Positions 28,459 through 40,236 of a stretch of 64,000 nucleotides of DNA are shown here, in pieces. The stretch is taken from the NCBI RefSeq assembly GCF_024138395.1, contig NZ_JAMYDU010000008.1, positions 124,001 to 188,000 of the forward strand. Direction: 5' to 3'. How positions within the stretch are numbered: position 1 is the first letter of the stretch; the number at the start of each line of letters is the position of its first letter. Under the pieces are notes generated by a model. It saw only the letters and a program-made list of their open reading frames with translations, was not told the origin of the DNA and made no database searches. The DNA comes from Pseudomonas mandelii (GTDB taxonomy: Bacteria; Pseudomonadota; Gammaproteobacteria; Pseudomonadales; Pseudomonadaceae). Made by a program: the position numbers and the translations under genes.

Positions 28459-29280
28459 TCAGCCTTTGAACAATTGATTGGCCTTCTGGAACGGCATCGA
28501 CCGAGAGGTGAAACCGAAGGTCCCGTGTTGCTGGATTTCCTCGGCGGCGCGGAAGAACTCGCCATACGCCGCCAGCGCCAGGGCCGAACCGACGCTGATG
28601 CGTTTGACGCCCATTTCACTCAACTGCTCGACCGTCAACTTGAGCCCGCCGGACATCAATACATTGACCGGTTTTGGCGCCACGGCGCGAACCACCGCCA
28701 AGACCTCTTCAGCGCTGCGCAGGCCCGGTGCATAAAGCACGTCGGCCCCCGCCTCGGCGAATGCCTGCAAGCGGCGAATGGTATCGTCGAGGTCAGGATT
28801 GCCATGCAGAAAGTTCTCGGCACGTGCTGTCAGCACGAAAGGAAAAGGCAAGCTGCGGGCCGCCGCGACAGCAGCTTCAATGCGCGCAACGGCATGTTCG
28901 AAGCAATAGATCGGACCGTCCTCGCGCCCGGTGGCATCTTCTATCGAACCGCCGACCGCACCGGCCTTGGCCGCGCGCACAATACTTTGAGCGCAATCCG
29001 CAGGGGCATCGGCAAAACCGTTTTCGAGATCCACCGCTACCGGCAAATCAGTGGCCGCGACAATTGCTTCAACGTTCGCCAGGGTCTCGTCGAGCGTCAG
29101 CCCACCGTCGGGACGCCCCCGGGAAAAGGCGTAACCGGCACTGGTGGTCGCCAGCGCCTCGAAGCCAAGGCTGGCGAGCATTTTCGCCGAGCCGGCGTCC
29201 CAAGGGTTGGGAATGACAAAAGCGCCCTCGCGTTCGTGCAGTGCTTTGAACGCCTGGGCTCGAAGGGTTTGCGCATCCAT
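28459..29280 (-). CDS. Isocitrate lyase/PEP mutase-superfamily enzyme
   Basis: A 273-residue TIM-barrel enzyme of the ICL/PEPM group. The start MDAQTLRAQAFKALH was chosen because the family begins a few residues before NPWDAGSAKMLASLGF; the longer frame runs into a REP pair. Metal/substrate motifs are VDLENGFAD (the DxExG loop) and GGSIEDATGRE. The mutase/lyase catalytic CGH loop is not evident, as in the many uncharacterised oxaloacetate-decarboxylase-like or carboxyvinyl-phosphonate-like members. It is likely to cleave or rearrange a small 2-oxo acid in the cytosol. It is co-transcribed with the extensin-like gene after a two-base gap. Confidence 0.85.
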   Translation of the reverse strand: MDAQTLRAQAFKALHEREGAFVIPNPWDAGSAKMLASLGFEALATTSAGYAFSRGRPDGGLTLDETLANVEAIVAATDLPVAVDLENGFADAPADCAQSIVRAAKAGAVGGSIEDATGREDGPIYCFEHAVARIEAAVAAARSLPFPFVLTARAENFLHGNPDLDDTIRRLQAFAEAGADVLYAPGLRSAEEVLAVVRAVAPKPVNVLMSGGLKLTVEQLSEMGVKRISVGSALALAAYGEFFRAAEEIQQHGTFGFTSRSMPFQKANQLFKG

Positions 29281-29334
29281 TGGCAGGCTCCTGAAAAGGG
29301 GGAAAGAACCCCAATGCCGAATAAACCGGCTTTT

Positions 29335-29403
29335 CGTAGGAGCCAGGCTTGCCGGCGAAGGCGCACTCAAGGACGCCTTCGCCGGCAAGCCTGGCTCCTA
29401 CAG
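29335..29403. repeat. REP pair (BIME), GTAGGAGCCAGGC class
   Basis: GTAGGAGCCAGGCTTGCCGG and its inverted copy flank CGCACTCAAGGACG. It overlaps the last codons or stop of the DUF72 gene by a few bases. Confidence 0.85.
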
Positions 29404-30255
29404 CAAGCCAAGTTGCTCGGCGGCGGGTTCTCTGTATAGCTCAGGCAGCGGCGGCAAGCCAGGCAAACGCAGCATCAGTTGTGCGTGAAAACGTTGGGCG
29501 AGTTTTGCCGCCAGCAGGTTATCGGCGGTGTGCAGGAAAATATAGGGCGTGCGGCCCTCTTCGATCCAGACAGCGATTTTCTCGACCCACGGCACCAGGA
29601 ATGGATCGTTGGCTTCAAGCACAGGATGGCCGATGAAGCGCACTTGTGGGAATTGAGTAAACGCTGCAGGGCGAGGTGGCACCCTGGGCTTTTTCGATTG
29701 GGCGTGGAGCACCGAAGGATCGATCAAGGTGCAGCTGAACAGCGCTCGCGGATCGAGGCAGATGCGCTCGACACCGCGGTCCAGCAATAGGCGATTGAGC
29801 ATTCGCTCGGCATCGCCCTTGGCGAAGAACTCATCATGTCGCACTTCGACCGCCAAGGGCCGGTCCACCGCGTCGATAAAACCGGCCAGCTCGGACAAGC
29901 GTTGAGGGGTGAAGCTTTTCGATAATTGCAGCCAGAGAGGAGAAACCCGTTCACCCAAAGGGCTGAGCAATTGCACGAAGGTTTCGGCAGCGGTCAGTTG
30001 TTCGCGCAGGTCGCCGCTATGGCTGATGTCGCCGGGGAACTTGGCGGTGAAACGAAAGTGTTCGGGCATGGTTTCGGCCCAGCGCTGCACGGTGGCGGCA
30101 GAGGGGCTCGCGTAGAAGGTCGTATTGCCTTCCACGGCGTTGAATACTTGCGAATAAAGATTGAGAAACTCGGCGGGCCTGGCGTCTTGTGGATACAAGT
30201 AATCGCGCCAGGCGTTTTCACTCCAGGACGGGCAGCCGAGGTAGTAAGGCAGCAT
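29398..30255 (-). CDS. DUF72 (YecE-like) protein
   Basis: A 285-residue TIM-barrel-like protein of the DUF72 family. Typical segments are the opening YYLGCPSWS.NAWRDYLYP, FNAVEGNTTFYASPS and FRFTAKFPGDISH, then VEVRHDEFF near the middle and a C-terminal WIEEGRTPYIFLHTADN. The catalytic function of DUF72 is unknown. The start at 30255 overlaps the stop of the upstream small gene by one base (TGATG), so the pair is coupled. The 3' end runs into the REP pair at 29335-29403, and the final residues may be repeat-derived. Confidence 0.85.
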   Translation of the reverse strand: MLPYYLGCPSWSENAWRDYLYPQDARPAEFLNLYSQVFNAVEGNTTFYASPSAATVQRWAETMPEHFRFTAKFPGDISHSGDLREQLTAAETFVQLLSPLGERVSPLWLQLSKSFTPQRLSELAGFIDAVDRPLAVEVRHDEFFAKGDAERMLNRLLLDRGVERICLDPRALFSCTLIDPSVLHAQSKKPRVPPRPAAFTQFPQVRFIGHPVLEANDPFLVPWVEKIAVWIEEGRTPYIFLHTADNLLAAKLAQRFHAQLMLRLPGLPPLPELYREPAAEQLGLL

Positions 30256-30560
30256 CAGATGTACAGGTCGAGACCCAGTACATCCGCATCCCAATCGACA
30301 AAAGTGGCGGTGCTCAGGTAACTGGCCAGTGCCATCGCCACGCTTTTGCTCATGGCACGGTGATAAATCATGTCTTGTTGACGAGCGGGAAGATTGCTCA
30401 GGCGTTGCGCGGAGGCTTTGGCGGCGCGGGCGGCCAATTGCTCTTCGGTAGGGAATTCCAGCTCGCCGTCGATATCGACGGAGTCGTCCTCAGACACATG
30501 GCCTTTGCGAGGCTTGCGCTTGATGGGGTAGGACTGAGAGGAAACGCCGTCTATACGCAT
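30255..30560 (-). CDS. Small conserved hypothetical protein
   Basis: A 101-residue soluble protein starting MRIDGVSSQSYPIKRK, with a basic N-terminal tail, an acidic patch (SEDDSVDIDGELE) and two helices (EEQLAARAAKASAQRLSNL and QDMIYHRAMSKSVAMALASYL). I do not recognise a family. It is coupled to the DUF72 gene by a one-base stop/start overlap, which supports real translation. Its function is unknown. Confidence 0.65.
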   Translation of the reverse strand: MRIDGVSSQSYPIKRKPRKGHVSEDDSVDIDGELEFPTEEQLAARAAKASAQRLSNLPARQQDMIYHRAMSKSVAMALASYLSTATFVDWDADVLGLDLYI

Positions 30561-30705
30561 GAGTACATGTCCGGTATCAATGATGGCAGTTTAATGGCGC
30601 ATAACCCACTTCGCAAACCGCCGAGTGATAACTAGAACACATAAAAGACAAAAGGTTTAAAAGCGGCAGGTAGAAAACTGACGATTGGCTATCACTGGGG
30701 AGATT

Positions 30706-30808
30706 GCCTTCGCGGGCAAGTCGGATCGCCGCACCGCTCGCTCCTACAGGATATCGCCGATATTTCGACTGGTGCAAAACCTGTAGGAGCGAGGCTTGCC
30801 CGCGAAGG
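30706..30808. repeat. REP pair with an interrupted arm
   Basis: The right unit (CTGTAGGAGCGAGGCTTGCC) is standard. The left unit reads CGCGGGCAAG, then 16 extra bases (TCGGATCGCCGCACCG), then CTCGCTCCTACAG. It lies between tsaB and the small gene at 30560. Confidence 0.75.
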
Positions 30809-30828
30809 GATCAACTCAGTATCAAGGA

Positions 30829-31503
30829 TTAACGCGCTTTCGGGGTTGCGACTTTATCGCGCAGATACACCGGCTGCGCCTGATCGGCCACGATCGCTTC
30901 ACCGCGCTCCCAGGCAAAACGCGCCAGGGTCAGCAGGTCTTCCGCGTGGGGCAGCATGCCCGCATCCTGCCCGCTCAGGTTGACGGCAATGCGCTCGGCA
31001 TATCCCCAACCGGTGCCAGCGCCGAACCACTCGCCGTTGGCATCGGCCGGCAACGCAGCGGCTTCGGGTGGCAATACCGCTTCGTTGCCCACCAGTCGCA
31101 TCTCCCCCGCCGTTTCGCGGTAGCAACCCCAATACACCTCATCCATGCGCGCATCGATGGCCGCCGCGACCTGGCTGACGCCGTGTTCGCGATAAGCCCG
31201 TTGAGCGAGTACGGCAAGATTGGAGACCGGCAACACCGGGCGATCCAGCGCAAACGCCAGACCTTGCACCACGCCGATGGCGATCCGCACACCGGTGAAC
31301 GCGCCCGGTCCACGGCCGAATGCAATGGCATCGACCGCTTGCAGCGTGGTCCCGGCATCGGCCAGCAGTTGCTGGATCATCGGCAACAGCTTCTGCGCAT
31401 GCAGGCGCGGGATCACCTCGTAATGACTCGTGACTTTGCCGTCGTGCAGCAAGGCAACGGAGCAAGCTTCAGTCGCGGTGTCCAGGGCCAGCAAGGTGCT
31501 CAT
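30829..31503 (-). CDS. tsaB: tRNA t6A37 synthesis factor TsaB
   Basis: A 224-residue ASKHA-fold protein. TsaB dimerises with TsaD and, with TsaE, uses threonylcarbamoyl-AMP to modify A37 of ANN-decoding tRNAs. The start MSTLLALDTATEACSVAL at 31503 begins the first strand; the GRGPGAFTGVRIAIGVVQGL motif (residues ~66-85) is diagnostic. It lies downstream of adk on the same strand, as in P. aeruginosa (PA3685/PA3686). A hairpin lies between the two, so they may be partly separate. Length is normal for the family. Essential in most bacteria. Confidence 0.94.
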   Translation of the reverse strand: MSTLLALDTATEACSVALLHDGKVTSHYEVIPRLHAQKLLPMIQQLLADAGTTLQAVDAIAFGRGPGAFTGVRIAIGVVQGLAFALDRPVLPVSNLAVLAQRAYREHGVSQVAAAIDARMDEVYWGCYRETAGEMRLVGNEAVLPPEAAALPADANGEWFGAGTGWGYAERIAVNLSGQDAGMLPHAEDLLTLARFAWERGEAIVADQAQPVYLRDKVATPKAR

Positions 31504-31551
31504 CGATGTTTCCGTAAGAGAGATCAGAAAAAAGTGCGTCAGTATAAACAA

Positions 31552-31575
31552 CTACGGCCCGCAAGCGGGCCGTAG
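31552..31575 (-). terminator. Hairpin between adk and tsaB
   Basis: CTACGGCCCGC, a two-base loop and GCGGGCCGTAG form a perfect 11-bp stem. On the minus strand it is followed by TTGTTTAT. It lies 22 bases after the adk stop and should terminate most adk transcripts. Confidence 0.75.
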
Positions 31576-31597
31576 AAGATGAAGCCGATCAGACTTT

Positions 31598-35166
<3,569 letters not shown>

Positions 35167-35372
35167 CAGCAGTTCTCCAGCGAAAATCCGGGCGGCTATG
35201 CTTTGATAATAGAGAGTGCCGTCCTAAAGCGGTTCTTACAAGCAGACGACGAGGGGACCTCAAACCCCGAGCCTTGCAGCTAGTCTCAACAATAAGCCGT
35301 ACAACGGCTTGCCGCCGGCCACCGCCGGCCACTCACCCGGCCTGCCACGAGCAGGTGCGCAATGAGGTCATT

Positions 35373-35699
35373 ATGAAAATCCGCGAGCTCGCCAAGCATT
35401 GGGAAGAAAACGCCAAGGGTCGCCTGACCGACACGGGCTACACGATTCGTCTGGACGTGGAAGCGGCCGCGCGGCTGGCGGCGATTATCGAGATGTACCC
35501 TAAACGACACCCCGAAGAACTGCTCGGCGAGCTGATCGGCGCCGCTCTGGAAGAACTCGAAGCGAGCTTTCCGTATGTGAAAGGGTCAACGGTGGTTGCC
35601 ACCGACGAAGAAGGTGATCCGCTGTACGAAGACGTCGGTGCGACCCCGCGTTTTCTCGCCTTGTCCCGTCGTCATTTGCACGACTTGTCGACCGATTGA
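35373..35699 (+). CDS. Conserved protein, annotated elsewhere as type 1 pili tip component
   Basis: A 108-residue protein (MKIRELAKHWEENAKGRLT...) found next to ppc in many pseudomonads (PA3688 position). Public records often call it a type 1 pili tip component, but nothing in the sequence supports export or adhesion: there is no signal peptide or cysteine pair. It reads as a small soluble alpha/beta protein with a helix (RLAAIIEMYPKRHPEELLGELIGAALEELEASF) and a charged C-terminus. The start at 35373 is the first ATG after the AATGAGGTC site. Divergent from ppc. I would call it conserved hypothetical. Confidence 0.75.
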   Translation: MKIRELAKHWEENAKGRLTDTGYTIRLDVEAAARLAAIIEMYPKRHPEELLGELIGAALEELEASFPYVKGSTVVATDEEGDPLYEDVGATPRFLALSRRHLHDLSTD

Positions 35700-35733
35700 C
35701 AAGCAAAAAAACACTGATTTAACCCATATCAAA

Positions 35734-35824
35734 TTGTGGGAGCGAGCTTGCTCGCGATAGCTGTCTGTCAGCCACCATTGATGTCGACTGTGCTGACGCT
35801 ATCGCGAGCAAGCTCGCTCCCACA
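35734..35824. repeat. REP pair (BIME), GTGGGAGCGAGCTTGC class
   Basis: TTGTGGGAGCGAGCTTGCTC and its inverted copy with a CGATAGCT spacer follow the stop at 35699. Confidence 0.85.
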
Positions 35825-35962
35825 AGGGTCGCATTCCTCCTTAAAAATGATGCACTCCTGAGCCTATGAAAGCCCAGAGATACCACCGCACATCGCTAAA
35901 GTTCCCGTCCTAGAGCCTTGTCTGCTCGATCAGTTTTTTTCGGGCGAAAAGCCATCTTCTCT

Positions 35963-35990
35963 GAACTTTTGAAAAACACCTGGGGTCAAC
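35963..35990 (+). promoter_or_regulatory. Putative AlgU (sigma22/RpoE-type) promoter
   Basis: GAACTT at 35963-35968 is a perfect AlgU -35. After 17 bases comes TCAAC, a partial match to the TCTGA -10. It lies about 100 bases upstream of the DUF4398 lipoprotein gene. The PA3691-lptF genes of P. aeruginosa are known AlgU targets, which fits. Confidence 0.55.
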
Positions 35991-36093
35991 CCAGTAACCA
36001 CGCCTGGGACGGCCGTTTCAAAAAGCACTCTGGAAATTGTCGGTTGCGGCTCCTTGCCCAGGATGGATTCAGATGTTTTTCAGGAGTTATCCA

Positions 36094-36507
36094 ATGGAGT
36101 TGAAGACCATGAAGACCAGCACTGCCCCATCCTCGTTCACCCACCTGCGCGGTCTCAAACTGGCGGCCCTGGCGATCGGCAGCAGCTTCGTTCTGGCCGG
36201 TTGCGCCGGTAACCCGCCGAGCGAGCAATACGCCGTGACCCAATCGGCCGTGAACAACGCCGTCAGCGCCGGCGGTACCGAATTCGCCGCCGTGGAAATG
36301 AAGGCCGCTCAAGACAAGCTCAAACAAGCCGAAATCGCCATGCACGACAAGAAGTATGACGAAGCCAGAATGCTGGCCGAGCAAGCCGAGTGGGACGCCC
36401 GTGTTGCCGAGCGCAAGGCTCAGGCGATGAAAGCCGAACAAGCTGTGAAGGATTCCCAGAAAGGTGTTCAGGAACTGCGTCAGGAAAGTCAGCGCACCGT
36501 GCAATAA
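36094..36507 (+). CDS. DUF4398 lipoprotein (PA3691-like)
   Basis: A 137-residue lipoprotein. After MELKTMKTSTAPSSFTHLRG, a signal sequence leads to lipobox VLAGC with the acylated Cys at residue ~34. The rest is a long charged helix (EFAAVEMKAAQDKLKQAEIAMHDKKYDEARMLAEQAEWD) of the DUF4398 type, probably a periplasmic coiled coil. The start at 36094 follows a strong AGGAG site. It precedes the OmpA-like gene by 56 bases and matches PA3691 upstream of lptF. The product likely anchors or spaces the cell envelope under stress. Function not shown directly. Confidence 0.85.
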   Translation: MELKTMKTSTAPSSFTHLRGLKLAALAIGSSFVLAGCAGNPPSEQYAVTQSAVNNAVSAGGTEFAAVEMKAAQDKLKQAEIAMHDKKYDEARMLAEQAEWDARVAERKAQAMKAEQAVKDSQKGVQELRQESQRTVQ

Positions 36508-36563
36508 GCGCGCATCCCGATTTTCAGACCTGAAACTCTTATCGATAGAAAGGACGAACCATT

Positions 36564-37352
36564 ATGCGCAAACAATTGATGATCCCCGCCCTCCTGGCCG
36601 CAAGCGTTGCACTGGCTGCCTGCTCCACACCGCCCAACGCGAACCTGGAACAAGCCCGTACCAACTACACCGGCCTGCAAGCCAACCCGCAAGCGAGCAA
36701 AGTTGCGGCGCTGGAAACCAAAGACGCCAGCGAATACCTGGACAAGGCCGAAAAGGCTTACCTGGATCGTGAAGACCAGGCCAAGGTCGACCAACTGGCT
36801 TACCTGACCAATCAGCGTGTTGAAGTGGCCAAGCAGACCATCGCCCTGCGCACCGCTGAAAACAACCTGAAAAATGCCGCGGCACAACGGGCCCAGGCGC
36901 GTCTGGATGCCCGCGACCAGCAAATCAAGCAGCTGCAGGACAGCCTGAACGCCAAACAGACCGATCGCGGCACGCTGGTGACCTTCGGTGACGTGCTGTT
37001 CGCCACCAACAAGGCTGACCTGAAGTCCAACGGTTTGGTGAATATCAACAAACTGGCGCAGTTTCTTCAGGAAAACCCGGACCGTAAAGTGATTGTCGAA
37101 GGCTACACCGACAGCACCGGTTCGGCGTCGTACAACCAGTCGCTGTCCGAGCGTCGCGCGACCTCGGTGCAAGTGGCCCTGATCAAGATGGGTGTAGATC
37201 CTGCGCGCATCGTGGCCCAGGGTTATGGCAAGGAATACCCCGTGGCAGAGAACTCCAGCATCTCGGGCCGTGCGATGAACCGTCGGGTGGAAGTGACCAT
37301 TTCCAATGACAACCAGCCGGTCATTCCGCGTTCGGCGATCAGCGCCAAATAA
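36564..37352 (+). CDS. lptF: OmpA-family outer-membrane lipoprotein, LptF-like
   Basis: A 262-residue lipoprotein: signal MRKQLMIPALLAASVALAAC with acylated Cys20, then a DUF4398-like coiled coil (about residues 30-125). From about 140 on comes an OmpA C-terminal peptidoglycan-binding domain (TLVTFGDVLFATNKADLKSNGL, then EGYTDSTGSASYNQSLSERRA and GYGKEYPVAENSSISGRAMNRRVEV). It tethers the outer membrane to peptidoglycan. Position after a PA3691-like gene and near ppc matches P. aeruginosa LptF, an AlgU-controlled protein linked to osmotic and oxidative stress survival. RBS AAAGGA precedes the ATG. A strong terminator follows. Confidence 0.85.
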   Translation: MRKQLMIPALLAASVALAACSTPPNANLEQARTNYTGLQANPQASKVAALETKDASEYLDKAEKAYLDREDQAKVDQLAYLTNQRVEVAKQTIALRTAENNLKNAAAQRAQARLDARDQQIKQLQDSLNAKQTDRGTLVTFGDVLFATNKADLKSNGLVNINKLAQFLQENPDRKVIVEGYTDSTGSASYNQSLSERRATSVQVALIKMGVDPARIVAQGYGKEYPVAENSSISGRAMNRRVEVTISNDNQPVIPRSAISAK

Positions 37353-37371
37353 GCTGGCCACGCTGAACCTT

Positions 37372-37408
37372 AAAAGCCCCGCCTGAGTTGATCAGGCGGG
37401 GCTTTTTT
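37372..37408 (+). terminator. Rho-independent terminator after lptF-like gene
   Basis: AAAAGCCCCGCCTGA, a short loop, and TCAGGCGGGGC followed by TTTTTT. A classical strong terminator 20 bases after the stop. Confidence 0.93.
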
Positions 37409-37443
37409 ATGGCGTCTGTTTTACTGTTTCAGGACTAGACAGT

Positions 37444-37536
37444 CCGTAGGAGCGAGGCTTGCCCGCGAAGAACGATGATGCGGTCTAACAGATACACCGA
37501 ATCATCGTTCTTCGCGGGCAAGCCTCGCTCCTACGG
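37444..37536. repeat. REP pair (BIME)
   Basis: CCGTAGGAGCGAGGCTTGCC and its inverted copy with a long CGCGAAGAACGAT shared arm separate the lptF terminator from the convergent small gene. Confidence 0.85.
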
Positions 37537-37541
37537 GAAGT

Positions 37542-37871
37542 TCATTGTTCGAGTTTTTGCGGCGTTTCCTCACCCATGCAGCGCACGGCTTTTTTCTTGC
37601 TGTTGATCAGCACGCCGGTCAGGCCTTTCTGGTCGGTGTCGAACAGCACCAGCACGCCATCGATGCACTGGGCCACTTGCGGGGCTGGTTCCAGGGAGAC
37701 CTTGTAGTCTTCGCCTGGCACAGTCTTGAGCATGGTGAAGTCGCTGAGCAGTAGCGCATCTTCGGGCTTGGCGAAGTGCAAGTAGCCGTACCACCACAGG
37801 GCACCAACGGTGCCGAGGATGCTGCAAATACCGGTGATGATCAGCGGGATGGCGTTACGTTCTTCACTCAT
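37542..37871 (-). CDS. Small membrane-anchored hypothetical protein
   Basis: A 109-residue protein with one N-terminal membrane helix (about residues 9-30, IPLIITGICSILGTVGALWWYGYL). The ~75-residue soluble domain has two cysteines (QCIDGV and RCMGEE) that could form a disulfide if periplasmic. No family is recognised. It overlaps the stop of the upstream hydrolase gene by four bases (ATGA), so the two are co-translated; a role with that lipoprotein hydrolase in the envelope is possible. Confidence 0.7.
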   Translation of the reverse strand: MSEERNAIPLIITGICSILGTVGALWWYGYLHFAKPEDALLLSDFTMLKTVPGEDYKVSLEPAPQVAQCIDGVLVLFDTDQKGLTGVLINSKKKAVRCMGEETPQKLEQ

Positions 37872-38782
37872 TGCGGACTCTCTGGTGGTTCATCTTCAGA
37901 ATTCGGGGGTGCCGGGTAATTAGGGATTTCACCCAGGCGGCGCAGGCCGTCGAAATGCTGCGGGTCTTCGAGGTAGCGCAGCATGACCTTGCGCCAGACC
38001 GGGTCGGCGAAGGTTTGCACATGACCGCCTCGGGTCAGTTGCAGCACTCGCGGCGGCGGCGCAGCTTGATACAGACGGATGCCGTTGGAAAGGGGCACCA
38101 ACTGATCGTCGATACTCTGATACATCAGTTTCGGCACGCCGTTGAGCTTCTTCATGGAATGGATCGCGCTGTCGCCATCCGGCACCAACCAGGACAACGG
38201 CACCTGAAATGGCCAGGTCATCCATGACGTGCTCAGGGCGAAACGCCCGACATCGCGGTAACTGGCAGGCACGCCATCGAGCACAAATGCCTTGAGTTGC
38301 CGCTGGCGCTCGGGATGCCGGGCCAGGAAATGCACGGCCATCGAACCGCCAAGGCTCTGACCGAGAAGGATCAGTGGCGTGCCCTTGACCTCCGGAGCCT
38401 GGTCGAGCCATTTGAACGCGGCGTCGATGTCTTGATAGATCGCTGGCAACGCCGGTTTACCTTCGGACCAACCGTACCCGCGATAGTCCACCAGCAACAC
38501 TTGATAGCCCTGCTCCGGCAACCACCAACTCCCACCCAGATGCCACGCCAGATTGCCGCCATTGCCGTGCAGATGCAGCACCGTGCCTTTGACTTCGACA
38601 CCTTTTTTTGCCGGCAGCCACCAGCCATGCAGCTTGAGGCCGTCAGCGGTGGTCAGGGTGACGTCGCGGAATTCGAGTTTGGCTTTTCCCGGGGTGAACG
38701 GCTGGCCGGGCTCGGGATAGAACAGCAGAGAGTCGCAACCGCCGAGGGCCAGGAGCAGACAAAAGATGCCGAGGATTCTCAT
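37868..38782 (-). CDS. Alpha/beta hydrolase lipoprotein
   Basis: A 304-residue alpha/beta hydrolase of the YfhR/BEM46 type. The signal MRILGIFCLLLALGGC ends in a lipobox with Cys16, so it is a lipoprotein. The oxyanion loop HLHGNGGNLAWHLGG and the nucleophile elbow LGQSLGGSMAVHFLARHPE (Ser near residue 145) are clear. The acid lies in YQSIDDQLVP and the base is His in RGGHVQTF near residue 253. The substrate is unknown; a peptidase or esterase acting in the periplasm is likely. It is coupled by four bases to the small membrane gene downstream. Confidence 0.85.
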   Translation of the reverse strand: MRILGIFCLLLALGGCDSLLFYPEPGQPFTPGKAKLEFRDVTLTTADGLKLHGWWLPAKKGVEVKGTVLHLHGNGGNLAWHLGGSWWLPEQGYQVLLVDYRGYGWSEGKPALPAIYQDIDAAFKWLDQAPEVKGTPLILLGQSLGGSMAVHFLARHPERQRQLKAFVLDGVPASYRDVGRFALSTSWMTWPFQVPLSWLVPDGDSAIHSMKKLNGVPKLMYQSIDDQLVPLSNGIRLYQAAPPPRVLQLTRGGHVQTFADPVWRKVMLRYLEDPQHFDGLRRLGEIPNYPAPPNSEDEPPESPQ

Positions 38783-38817
38783 CCGGTGAAGCCTCGCACT
38801 AACGATTGATAGCAGGT

Positions 38818-38910
38818 CCGTAGGAGCGAGGCTTGCCCGCGAAGAACGATAACGCGGTGTATCTGTTAGATCGCATTATCGTTCTTCGCGGGCAAGCCTC
38901 GCTCCTACAG
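38818..38910. repeat. REP pair (BIME)
   Basis: CGTAGGAGCGAGGCTTGCCC and its inverted copy, with extended arms into CGCGAAGAACGATAA. It lies between the QEGLA gene stop and the hydrolase gene. Confidence 0.85.
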
Positions 38911-38922
38911 GGTGTGTGGTGA

Positions 38923-40200
38923 TCACAGGATATTGGAATAATCCGCTTCGATCCGGTCCAGGCTCAGGTGGTTGAGGAAGTTGGAGAAGCACATCCAGGC
39001 CGACAGCGCGTTCATGTCGCGGAATTGGTCGGGCAAGTACTTGGGCGGCACCACCAGGCCTTCGTCCACCAATTGGCGCAAGGTCCGCATGTCTTCCAGC
39101 GTGGTCTTGCCACAAAACAATAGCGGTATCTGCTCCAACTTGCCTTTACGCACGGCCAACTGAATGTAGTTGTAAACCATGATAAAGCCCTTGAGGTAGG
39201 ACAAGTCTTTGGTAAATGGCAGACCGGTCGGCACCGAGCCGCGGAAAACCCGACTCGCATTGCCATAGCTTTCGGCCATTTCGAAGCCTTGCTCACAGAA
39301 GAAATCATAGATCTGCAAGAAGTCCGCGCCCTCCTCCACCATATGAATGGCGCGGGTGCGGTTGGTCAGTTTGCGCAGGCGGCTCGGGTAGGAGGCGAAG
39401 GTGATGATTTCCATCAGGATCGCCAGGCCTTCCTGGGTCACGGTGGACGACGGCGGGCCCTTGGACAGGAAGGTGCAGATCGGCTGATTCAGGCCGTTAA
39501 GCGTGGTGCCCACGTGCACCAGCCCTTCATGGACTTCCAGCGCACGCACGTCGCGGTCGTTGAACATCGCGTCGGCGCGGATCTTGATGTAGTCGGCACC
39601 GGCTGCGGCATCGGCGACGATCCCGTCGGATTCGAACACCCGAATGGTTTCCTCGTTTTCGCCAAACACCTTGTTCAACCGATGTTGCAGCAGGTCGACG
39701 GCTTCCTTGGCGGTGAGGATTTTCGGTTCGTCCTTGAGGTCGCCACGGCCATCGATGTTGTTCAGGTAATCGGAGAGCATCAGGCCCAGGTCGGCCAGGG
39801 TGGGGTCGCCGGCGTGAAACGCATCGGACGCCGCGCCATACAACTCCTGGGAAATCAGCCCGAAATCCTCGGTGCCGCGCGCTTCGAGCATGCGCACCAC
39901 CATCCGGTATTCCTTGCACATGCGACGCATGATCTGGCCGACCGGGTTGAACTGGCCGAGCTGGCGGGTGATGTCGCGCTCGATGTTCTGGAATTCCAGC
40001 TTCACTTTGCTGGAGTCAAATGCCAGCGGTCGATTGAGGTAATAGTCGCGGTCCACGGCCGGCATTTCCTTGCCCTTGCCTTTGAAGAACCCCTTGCGAA
40101 TGCTGTCGTCCCACTTGACCGCATCCAGAACGCGAATCGGCGTCTGCGCCAGCACTATGCGATCGGACAAAATGCGTATCGTCTGCTGGTATTCGTCCAC
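38923..40200 (-). CDS. QEGLA-motif protein (DUF1704; metallopeptidase-like)
   Basis: A 425-residue protein of the group named for flavohemoglobin expression-modulating QEGLA motif proteins. The zinc-type motif HEGLVH is at residues 224-229, and TQEGLAILMEI at 255-265 supplies the name motif and a likely third ligand. The same HExxxH/QEGLA core occurs in the eukaryotic MATCAP tubulin carboxypeptidases, so a peptidase activity is plausible in bacteria but not shown. No signal peptide is present, so it is cytosolic. The small lipoprotein gene lies just upstream (36-base gap) on the same strand. No glutathione- or flavohemoglobin-related gene is next to it here. Confidence 0.83.
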   Translation of the reverse strand: MDEYQQTIRILSDRIVLAQTPIRVLDAVKWDDSIRKGFFKGKGKEMPAVDRDYYLNRPLAFDSSKVKLEFQNIERDITRQLGQFNPVGQIMRRMCKEYRMVVRMLEARGTEDFGLISQELYGAASDAFHAGDPTLADLGLMLSDYLNNIDGRGDLKDEPKILTAKEAVDLLQHRLNKVFGENEETIRVFESDGIVADAAAGADYIKIRADAMFNDRDVRALEVHEGLVHVGTTLNGLNQPICTFLSKGPPSSTVTQEGLAILMEIITFASYPSRLRKLTNRTRAIHMVEEGADFLQIYDFFCEQGFEMAESYGNASRVFRGSVPTGLPFTKDLSYLKGFIMVYNYIQLAVRKGKLEQIPLLFCGKTTLEDMRTLRQLVDEGLVVPPKYLPDQFRDMNALSAWMCFSNFLNHLSLDRIEADYSNIL

Positions 40201-40236
40201 CCGAAACTCCTGTAGTAAAACCGTTACGTGCTGGGT

